Program-made: the position numbers and the translations under genes
In this document: piece by piece, positions 46,313 to 51,959 of the stretch
Numbering within the stretch: position 1 is the first letter of the stretch
Layout of the letters: each line of letters opens with the position of its first letter
Notes under the pieces: model-generated
The model's input: the letters and a program-made list of their open reading frames with translations, nothing else
What the model was told of the DNA's origin: nothing
Databases searched by the model: none
Virus record (IMG/VR): IMGVR_UViG_3300027858_000004
Coordinates: 102,075-166,074 of that record
Direction: 5' to 3' (one strand)
DNA length: 64,000 nucleotides
Source of the DNA: a virus

Positions 46313-46459
46313 TTAATCTCTGTCTTTAATTTTCTTGTCTTGTTTGTAAATTAATTTTTCGATTTTATCTTTATAAATTTCACTTTTAATTAGCCATATT
46401 ACGTAAATCCTGAGTTTAATGTCTAAGTAAGATGCATAAAGACTTTTTATTTTTTTAAT
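46313..46459 (-). CDS. Possible small basic protein with AUU or GTG start
   Basis: A short open frame of 48 codons from an ATT at 46459 (51 from a GTG at 46468) encodes a Lys/Ile-rich peptide (K-I-K-S-L-Y-A-S-Y-L-D-I-K-L-R-I-Y). A perfect GAGGTG lies six bases before the ATT, whereas the GTG is part of that same site. It fills the gap between the phosphoesterase and small terminase genes. The composition is biased, so it could be chance. Confidence 0.3.
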   Translation of the reverse strand: MKKIKSLYASYLDIKLRIYVIWLIKSEIYKDKIEKLIYKQDKKIKDRD

Positions 46460-46491
46460 TTTAAACACCTCTTAATGTCATTAACTAGTTT

Positions 46492-47679
46492 TTAAGTAAA
46501 TTTTATATAGAACGTTGCTTTTCTACCGTTTTCATCTAGCCATAAAAGTTTTTGATGTGCTTTAGATGTTAGCCGAGCGTCCTTAGCGTAATCATCAGTG
46601 CCACCAAATGAGCCGTTCATGATTAAATCAACATTGTGAATTTCGTTTTCATAGTTCTTGTGGTAATGTCCAATAAAAACAGCAGTAGGGAAGCGTTTAG
46701 TCATCATTGTTAAGTCTTGTACAACCTTACCTAAGCCATCTAAATGACCATGTACAGCAAAGTAATCACGACCAAGAATATTAGCTACTATCATCTCACT
46801 GTCAATATCATTATTATAGAAAATAACATTTTCATGTTTCTCTAGTCTCATTGCCATGTACCAAACAATAAAACTGTGGAAGCTTTCAGTTTTCACTTCT
46901 TCTTCTTTTCTTGCAGCTACTCTATCGTGATTTCCTTTTACATTGTAGTAGTGAACTTTTTCAAATGTGTTGGCTAATACTGATACCAATTCAGATAACG
47001 CTTCGGCAACTTTTTGAGTTGACTTAACTGCATCTTCAGTTTCAGTTAGCTTGGTCATGCGATGAATAACACCACTGATTGCATCTCCAAGCTCAAATAC
47101 ATGAATCTCTTTTGTATTTGTTACTTTTTGATATTCTAATACTTCTAGTGTTAGTTGGCTTAATCTCTCATAGAATACATCATTATTATATTTGTTCCAG
47201 TGGTTATCAGTTACCATACCCATGTGCAAATCACTTAGTAATAGTGTTAAAACACCTTTGGAATCTTCTCTTAGAATTGGTTTAATCCATTCAAGAGGTT
47301 TCTTAGTATTCATGTCTTCCTTTATAGAAGCAAGCATTTCTTGTAGTAAATGGTCTAATCTACCTTCATGGCGAAGATATGATTTATATTCACGCTTCTG
47401 GTCTTGCATTTGTATTTTAGCTATTTCTAATTTCTTGCGTTCTTCTTTTAGCTCTAGTAATATTTCATCTGTTTCTGCTTGGTTTTCACTAGCATATTCT
47501 AATCCGTCTGCAAAGTTTTGGAACCATTTGCGGTATGCAGATTCACCAAAGTTTTGACCTGTTTCTTCATTAATAAGCTCTGCAACTTGAATCCAAGTGA
47601 GATTCAGTAGAGCCTTATTGGAACAAATTCTAATCTTATAATCCGTTAGCGACTCATCTGAAAGACGTTTTGTATTCAT
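46492..47679 (-). CDS. Calcineurin-like metallophosphoesterase
   Basis: A 395-residue protein. Residues 1-130 are helical with an HTH-like start (L-T-W-I-Q-V-A-E-L-I-N-E-E-T-G) and a coiled coil. From about 145 comes a complete metallophosphoesterase core: SDLHMG, ELGDAIS, KGNHDR, AVHGHLD and FIGHYHK, which are all the metal ligands. SPbeta YonJ is, from memory, a similar gene in the same place. The substrate is unknown. A role in DNA processing beside packaging is possible. The ATG at 47679 follows GAGG. Confidence 0.82.
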   Translation of the reverse strand: MNTKRLSDESLTDYKIRICSNKALLNLTWIQVAELINEETGQNFGESAYRKWFQNFADGLEYASENQAETDEILLELKEERKKLEIAKIQMQDQKREYKSYLRHEGRLDHLLQEMLASIKEDMNTKKPLEWIKPILREDSKGVLTLLLSDLHMGMVTDNHWNKYNNDVFYERLSQLTLEVLEYQKVTNTKEIHVFELGDAISGVIHRMTKLTETEDAVKSTQKVAEALSELVSVLANTFEKVHYYNVKGNHDRVAARKEEEVKTESFHSFIVWYMAMRLEKHENVIFYNNDIDSEMIVANILGRDYFAVHGHLDGLGKVVQDLTMMTKRFPTAVFIGHYHKNYENEIHNVDLIMNGSFGGTDDYAKDARLTSKAHQKLLWLDENGRKATFYIKFT

Positions 47680-47683
47680 ATAA

Positions 47684-47911
47684 TCAATCCTCAAACTCTT
47701 CATCTACAGGAACTTCTAACGGGAGTGGTTCTAATTCAGATGCTTCATTAATGGTAAAGTTAACTAGTTTATCTTCACCTTCAAATTGCTTAAAGGTATC
47801 AGATAAAACGTATGTTCCAACCAATTCGCCTTTTTTATATTCTCTTATTAAGTTTTCTTCCCATGAGATTTGACAGTCTTTAAATGCGTAATTCAATGTT
47901 TGTTTTGCCAT
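47684..47911 (-). CDS. YonK-like small protein
   Basis: A 75-residue protein. The central pattern T-Y-V-L-S-D-T-F-K-Q-F-E-G followed by L-V-N-F-T-I-N-E-A-S-E-L resembles SPbeta YonK (a small protein of known structure and unknown function), which also lies next to a phosphoesterase gene. The C-terminus is acidic. AAAAGGAG precedes the start. Confidence 0.6.
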   Translation of the reverse strand: MAKQTLNYAFKDCQISWEENLIREYKKGELVGTYVLSDTFKQFEGEDKLVNFTINEASELEPLPLEVPVDEEFED

Positions 47912-48081
47912 TCTTTTATCTTCTCCTTTTATTCAACGTTAATGTTGCCATTAACTAATTTTAATAAAACCTTACTTTTATGTATATGAGAGTCCTAAAA
48001 AGAACTCTCTAAGCACTAACAAGGGGAGGTGCTATGCTTATGACCTTTGAGAAGGAAGGTGGAGATAACTCCATAGTATTA

Positions 48082-48157
48082 TGGTGACTCAGGAAAGACT
48101 TGAACTTCCGACACCCTGAGCTTCAATCAGGTGCTCTACCAACTGAGCTACTAAGTC
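48082..48157 (-). tRNA. tRNA-Phe (GAA)
   Basis: A full cloverleaf: acceptor GACTTAG/CTGAGTC, D arm GCTC...GAGC, anticodon stem CCTGA/TCAGG with loop TTGAAGC (anticodon GAA), T loop TTCAAGT, encoded CCA. It is the last of five tRNA-like genes packed with only 3-6 bp between them. Confidence 0.93.
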
Positions 48158-48161
48158 ATTT

Positions 48162-48244
48162 TGGTCAGGAATGTTAATTTCGAGTTAACGACCCCCAGCT
48201 TCTGATTTGTTATGCTGGTGCTCTGCCATCTGAGCTAATTCCTG
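48162..48244 (-). tRNA. tRNA-Pro-like gene with 14-base anticodon loop
   Basis: The acceptor stem (CAGGAAT/ATTCCTG), D arm and T stem (GTTAA/TTAAC) match the nearby tRNA-Pro, and CCA is encoded. The anticodon stem CCAGC/GCTGG is perfect but encloses 14 bases (ATAACAAATCAGAA) instead of 7, so no anticodon can be assigned. It is probably a duplicated, diverged copy and may be non-functional. Confidence 0.7.
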
Positions 48245-48248
48245 TTGT

Positions 48249-48333
48249 TGGCACGAGTTGAAGGAGTTTAACCTCTTGAAAACGGGTTTGGAATCCGTCA
48301 GCATGTACACACGCTTTTAATTCTCTAACTCGC
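48249..48333 (-). tRNA. Aberrant tRNA, possible tRNA-Trp (CCA)
   Basis: A 7-bp acceptor stem (GCGAGTT/AACTCGT), then GCCA. An anticodon arm ACGGA-TTCCAAA-CCCGT gives anticodon CCA. The D arm is not canonical: it lacks GG and is replaced by an 11-base stretch plus a hairpin AGCGTG-TGTA-CATGCT. The T loop TTAAACT lacks C56. So the usual D-loop/T-loop contact is missing on both sides. Confidence 0.5.
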
Positions 48334-48338
48334 ATAAT

Positions 48339-48412
48339 TGATACCCCATAGGAGTTTCGAACTCCTGATTTCGCATAGAAAGTGCGATGTCTTACCACTT
48401 GACCAATGGGGC
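48339..48412 (-). tRNA. tRNA-Glu (UUC)
   Basis: Acceptor GCCCCAT/ATGGGGT, D arm close to standard tRNA-Glu (TGGTCAAGTGGTAAGAC), anticodon stem TCGCA/TGCGA with loop CTTTCTA (anticodon UUC, base 37 is U rather than a purine), T loop TTCGAAA. The 3' end is encoded as UCA, not CCA, and would need repair. Confidence 0.85.
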
Positions 48413-48415
48413 ATA

Positions 48416-48492
48416 TGGTCAGGAATGTTGAACTCGAATCAACGACCCCTAGCATCCAAAGCTAGTGCTCTACCAAACTGAGCTAATTCCTG
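48416..48492 (-). tRNA. tRNA-Pro (UGG)
   Basis: A canonical cloverleaf: acceptor CAGGAAT/ATTCCTG, anticodon stem CTAGC/GCTAG with loop TTTGGAT (anticodon UGG), T arm GTTGA-TTCGAGT-TCAAC, encoded CCA. It is the first tRNA of the cluster, 8 bp downstream of the HNH gene. Confidence 0.95.
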
Positions 48493-48500
48493 TAATAAAT

Positions 48501-49028
48501 TTATGAAGAATATCTCCATTTAAATCCACCTGCTGTCTTTCGGGTGTCGCCTCTCCAGTCAATACCTCTTACAGCATATAAGATAGTGCTAGGAGATTTT
48601 ATATTATTCTTTTTTGATGCTTCAGCCATAGATGGATAGGAAGACATATAGTTGCCATCTAAATCCAATTTATCTACGCTTCTTTGGTTCGATTTTTTAC
48701 CAAGTAAGCCATTCTCTTTTTGATGTTTTAAGTTTTCTGCCTGTGTAATAGCCTCTAAATTACTTATCTTGTTATTTAGTTTATTTCCATCAATATGATT
48801 TATTTGCATTCCAATACACTTGCTTCCAAAATAAATCACACCTAAAACTTGATGCACTTGTAAGAGTTTCTTTTTAACTTTCACTCGTAAGTATCCAGTT
48901 GAACTACAAATAGTACCATTTGTTCCTTTTGGAGTAGTGATAATACCTTCAATAATGTCATAATTGATATTTTCAAGGTTACTACTTATAAAATTGTACA
49001 TATCAATAGACATTCCAGCATTACTCAT
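48501..49028 (-). CDS. HNH homing endonuclease
   Basis: A 175-residue protein with an HNH core (Q-I-N-H-I-D-G-N-K-L-N-N-K-I-S-N-L-E, about 88-105) after an AP2/NUMOD4-like beta region (G-Y-L-R-V-K-V-K-K). A C-terminal NUMOD1-like DNA-binding part follows (S-M-A-E-A-S-K-K-N-N-I, ending G-G-F-K-W-R-Y). It is a free-standing mobile endonuclease inserted immediately upstream of the tRNA cluster. Confidence 0.85.
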   Translation of the reverse strand: MSNAGMSIDMYNFISSNLENINYDIIEGIITTPKGTNGTICSSTGYLRVKVKKKLLQVHQVLGVIYFGSKCIGMQINHIDGNKLNNKISNLEAITQAENLKHQKENGLLGKKSNQRSVDKLDLDGNYMSSYPSMAEASKKNNIKSPSTILYAVRGIDWRGDTRKTAGGFKWRYSS

Positions 49029-49418
49029 AATTCCATCTCCTGTTATGTGTCAATAAATAGTTTTTAATAGAATATAAAGTGTTGTTAGCTAACCAGCCAA
49101 GAGGCATCCAATAGAGTCAATAAACAACCACTCATAAGCCTTTAATCTTGGATTTAATCGAAGTTTTATTCTTAAAAACTAAACGTTGAGTTCATAAGAA
49201 CTTTGAACCTTAACCTTTGAATCTTAAACTTTGAAATTTGAGCTTTTATCCCATATACGCTCTCTGAGTGTAATATAAAGTACATTCGCTTATCCTTATT
49301 TGGATTCAAATTTTCATCTGTTAGATGTAAAGTTAATTTGGAGAGCTTTACCCTGCTCTCCGATAGGGTGTTTAGTCCATTAGATTTCGATTAACTAACA
49401 ATGTTATTTAACTAATTA
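49029..49418. other. 390-bp spacer without a convincing gene
   Basis: It is AT-rich and contains short tandem echoes of AACTTTGAA. A leftward hairpin GGAGAGC...GCTCTCC lies at 49340-49361, downstream of the 207-residue gene. A leftward frame of 36 codons beginning with ATG near 49315 has only a modest ribosome binding site, so I do not call it. Confidence 0.5.
49340..49361 (-). terminator. Hairpin, possible weak terminator
   Basis: A perfect 7-bp stem GGAGAGC/GCTCTCC with an 8-base loop, about 60 bp after the end of the 207-residue gene. It lacks a good U tract, so it may be a processing or stabilising structure ahead of the HNH gene. Confidence 0.35.
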
Positions 49419-50042
49419 TTAATCTTCAATTGTAATTCTTGTAATCGTGTTGCTCTCTGAAAGCGTGAAATCCACTTCCATGTTGAAGTCCTCGATACTC
49501 TTAACCAACTCATTAATCTGTTTCTCCAAGTTAATTGGGTCAATGAAAGTAGCCTCGTTGTCTGCTTTAAAAGCCTTCACAATGTCTTCATGTGACTGAG
49601 CATTAACTTTACCTTCTTTACCGAACAGCGTTTCCAAGTGAGAGTCTAAACGAGCTTTCATCTCATTGTTAATACGGTCAACATGATTTACCACCTGAGT
49701 ATAAGTTGAGCGCATTTTACTTAGTAATTGCTCTTCATAAGAAATAGAAGTCTTTCTCTCAATTGCTTCAGCTACCGTCATTTTAACTCCTGCTACCTCA
49801 ACAACAGTTGTTGCATTGGAAAGTACAATTGCAGATTTAATTGCGTTTCTGCGTTTTAACAAATCTTTTACTGATTGATAATCTGATTTGGCACGTTTTT
49901 CAACATCTTCTACTGAGCTATATCCAGTAGGCAATTTCTTACCAACTGAGTTACTTCCTAGAACAGCCTCATTGATTGAACGATTAATGCGTGAGTCTAA
50001 TAGCTTTAATTCTGCTAAGCCTCTTGTAATAGTCATTTCCAT
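49419..50042 (-). CDS. Coiled-coil protein of unknown function
   Basis: A 207-residue helical protein with a conserved-looking start (T-I-T-R-G-L-A-E-L-K-L-L-D-S-R-I-N), a short beta segment V-V-E-V-A-G-V-K-M-T-V-A-E-A-I-E at about 80-95, and a helical C-terminus. The layout is somewhat like DIP1984-type proteins, but the match is weak. It lies between the HU-like gene and the HNH/tRNA group. It may be a DNA-organising or assembly helper. AAGGAG precedes the start. Confidence 0.5.
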   Translation of the reverse strand: MEMTITRGLAELKLLDSRINRSINEAVLGSNSVGKKLPTGYSSVEDVEKRAKSDYQSVKDLLKRRNAIKSAIVLSNATTVVEVAGVKMTVAEAIERKTSISYEEQLLSKMRSTYTQVVNHVDRINNEMKARLDSHLETLFGKEGKVNAQSHEDIVKAFKADNEATFIDPINLEKQINELVKSIEDFNMEVDFTLSESNTITRITIED

Positions 50043-50213
50043 GTGATATCAATCTCCTTTTATTCGCTGATTGCCTAAATGACAACCACATTCCTTACTG
50101 GATATGTACGTGTAATAGTTAGGCATCTTGCAATGATGATTAGCTATTACACTATTTAATTATATGTGATTAAGTAGTTAAACGTAAACCTGTTTTTCCC
50201 TTTTTGGAAATAT

Positions 50214-50242
50214 TAGTGAGGCAAGGGAGAGGAACCTCACTA
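50214..50242 (-). terminator. Hairpin downstream of the HU-like gene
   Basis: Read leftwards: TAGTGAGG, 13-base loop, CCTCACTA. The 8-bp stem is perfect and AATATTT follows. It is a possible weak terminator or mRNA 3' stabiliser for the HU-like gene. Confidence 0.4.
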
Positions 50243-50280
50243 ACTATATTTTGCTTATGTGACTTACATTGTTAACTTTA

Positions 50281-50601
50281 TTATTCTGCTAGTGGTGCTG
50301 CTTTAAGTGCATCTTTAACTGTTTTAGAAATTGCTACTTTAGCTGCATAGTGAGCTGGTACTGTAGTTGGTGTTGGTAGAACCGCTGGGTCTTCACCTTG
50401 AATTCCTGCATAAGTGCGTTCTGCTTTTACATCAACTTTTAAGTTTCCTAATGCTCCAAGTGGTACTCCTACTTGCTGTTCTGTAACTACACGAACGATA
50501 GTTCCGATTACTGTATCGAAAATTTCCTTAGCGTTTACTTGAGTTGTTCCTAAATCTGTTGCTACCTCTTTAATTAAATCTTTTGTTGTAATTTTTGACA
50601 T
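50281..50601 (-). CDS. HU-like DNA-binding protein
   Basis: A 106-residue member of the HU/IHF family. The helical N-terminus (T-T-K-D-L-I-K-E-V-A-T-D-L-G) and the G-A-L-G-N-L-K-V strand are typical. The usual DNA-binding arm is altered: the stretch before the final helix is proline-rich (P-A-V-L-P-T-P-T-T-V-P). SPbeta also encodes an HU-like protein (YonN) in this region. It probably bends or compacts phage DNA. AAAGGAG precedes the start. Confidence 0.75.
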   Translation of the reverse strand: MSKITTKDLIKEVATDLGTTQVNAKEIFDTVIGTIVRVVTEQQVGVPLGALGNLKVDVKAERTYAGIQGEDPAVLPTPTTVPAHYAAKVAISKTVKDALKAAPLAE

Positions 50602-50746
50602 TTTATTATGTCTCCTTTTCCTTATATTCGTGCAATTTTTGTGAAAAATATGCCAAAAACTATAGTTTTTATATGTTTTTTAATGAATTTCGAAGGTTTT
50701 TAAAGAAAACCAACAAAATTAAATTTAATATTAGTTTAAATAGTTA

Positions 50747-51097
50747 TTAATTGTAATCATTGTCATCTACATCTGCAATCCCAATAGCTGTTTGGTTATC
50801 AATGCTTAGAGATGAGAAGGTTGAATGTCTTTTAGAACCTTTATCCATCTCTTTTTGTTTCTTATGGGAAAGGATATCTAATTCTTTTTCTTCTTTAGTG
50901 AGATAGTAAGCTATCATATCCATGAGAGTTTTTGTGTAATCTTTGTTCCAAGTGTATCTAAAGTACTCTTCAACTGTCATTACTTCTTCATGAAACTCAA
51001 TGCTATCTATTAGTATCATATCAACAACAACTTTTCTTTCTTCTATAGGGATACTCATATCCATATCATATGATTTATGTGGTAAATGTAATTTCAT
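50747..51097 (-). CDS. Late-region protein of unknown function
   Basis: A 116-residue protein starting MKLHLPHKSYDMDMS. The upstream ATG at 51112 is part of the ribosome binding site (GAGGAG), so the ATG at 51097 is chosen. It is acidic, with a Lys/Ser-rich segment near 85 and an acidic end (D-V-D-D-N-D-Y). No domain is recognised. Confidence 0.55.
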   Translation of the reverse strand: MKLHLPHKSYDMDMSIPIEERKVVVDMILIDSIEFHEEVMTVEEYFRYTWNKDYTKTLMDMIAYYLTKEEKELDILSHKKQKEMDKGSKRHSTFSSLSIDNQTAIGIADVDDNDYN

Positions 51098-51184
51098 TAT
51101 TATTCTCCTCATTTATGAGAAAAGTACCCTATATAGTTTAAGGCGGTTACAAGGCACTTTTCTGGGGTGTTTCTGACGTAATGG

Positions 51185-51715
51185 TTATCTACATGTTTTA
51201 CAGATGCTGTGTAATCCACTTTTATTCCGCAAATCATCGGAATAAAATTCATTTGTTGCTGGTAAATCCTTTTTGCATCTAATACAATTTTTAGTTTTTA
51301 AATCTAACATATGAACATAAGTAGTTTTTCTCCAATTTCGTTCATTGGCATTTGCAATGTCTCTGATAATCTTGTTTAAACGCTGTCTAATACTTGTTTC
51401 ATCTATTAGACCTAAACTGTCTGCTATTTCTTTCATTGTGTAACCTTGCTCAATCATTTCTAGTATTTTCATTTGTTCTTTATTAAAGTTGCATTCAGCG
51501 ATTAATATATCTAGGGAAGCATACGTGGCAACAACTTCCTGATTTAAATCAGCGATTTCGCCAGCTTCTAAATAGAAGTTGTTTGTATTGAATCCAGAGT
51601 ACTTATCGTACTTATATCTATATTCTACTAATAGTTGAACAACATCAATGTCTGAAAGAGTTAGGTCTTTGTAAAACATTTCTTTACTATGCAAATCTAC
51701 TTTTACGCTTCCCAT
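51185..51715 (-). CDS. Sigma-region-4-like regulator with C-terminal zinc ribbon
   Basis: A 176-residue protein. Residues 75-120 hold a region-4-type HTH (E-Q-M-K-I-L-E-M-I-E-Q-G-Y-T-M-K-E-I-A-D, then S-I-R-Q-R-L-N-K-I-I-R). The C-terminus is a C-x-x-C ... C-x-x-C ribbon (C-I-R-C-K-K-D-L-P ... C-K-T-C-R). It is the first gene of the leftward late block and is divergent from the helicase, so it is a good candidate for the late transcription activator. The related ribbon in the small terminase is notable. Confidence 0.65.
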   Translation of the reverse strand: MGSVKVDLHSKEMFYKDLTLSDIDVVQLLVEYRYKYDKYSGFNTNNFYLEAGEIADLNQEVVATYASLDILIAECNFNKEQMKILEMIEQGYTMKEIADSLGLIDETSIRQRLNKIIRDIANANERNWRKTTYVHMLDLKTKNCIRCKKDLPATNEFYSDDLRNKSGLHSICKTCR

Positions 51716-51875
51716 AAAACCCCTCTACTTCTCATCTGTATTCTTTTTGCTGCTTTTCCTTACTATTTAATTATAAGGAAAGAGACTGTAAAATGAACCC
51801 TGTTTTGGAAATATTTTTAATTTATTTTAAAACAGGATTCTAGCAAGAAGAATAGGAGAATAAAAATAAATTTAA

Positions 51876-51904
51876 ATTAAAGGTTGCTTTTATGTATTTG
51901 TCAA
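51876..51904 (-). promoter_or_regulatory. Candidate promoter for the late block
   Basis: On the minus strand: TTGACA (51904-51899), 17 bp, TTTAAT (51881-51876). It lies about 160 bp upstream of the sigma-like regulator gene and overlaps inverted repeat A. Confidence 0.5.
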
Positions 51905-51939
51905 TATATAATTAAAAGGGTAAGTGAAAAGTAACCTTT
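51879..51939. repeat. Inverted repeat A (before the helicase gene)
   Basis: AAAGGTTGCTTTT (51879-51891) pairs with AAAAGTAACCTTT (51927-51939) over 13 bp with one G-U pair. It ends about 20 bp before the helicase start and is the first of three related elements (A, B, C). Confidence 0.75.
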
Positions 51940-51959
51940 GAGAATTGGAGAGAAGTAAA

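Noticed and set aside
48034-48087. Rightward 17-codon frame with an excellent GGGGAGGTG site, antisense to the tRNA cluster end
   Set aside because: It is very short, overlaps the tRNA-Phe 3' end and lies on the strand opposite to all neighbours. Probably coincidence.
48210-48455. 81-codon leftward frame across the tRNA cluster
   Set aside because: It covers three tRNA-like genes and has no ribosome binding site.
49205-49315. 36-codon leftward frame in the HNH spacer
   Set aside because: Only a modest GGATAAG site and repeat-derived sequence. It cannot be supported.
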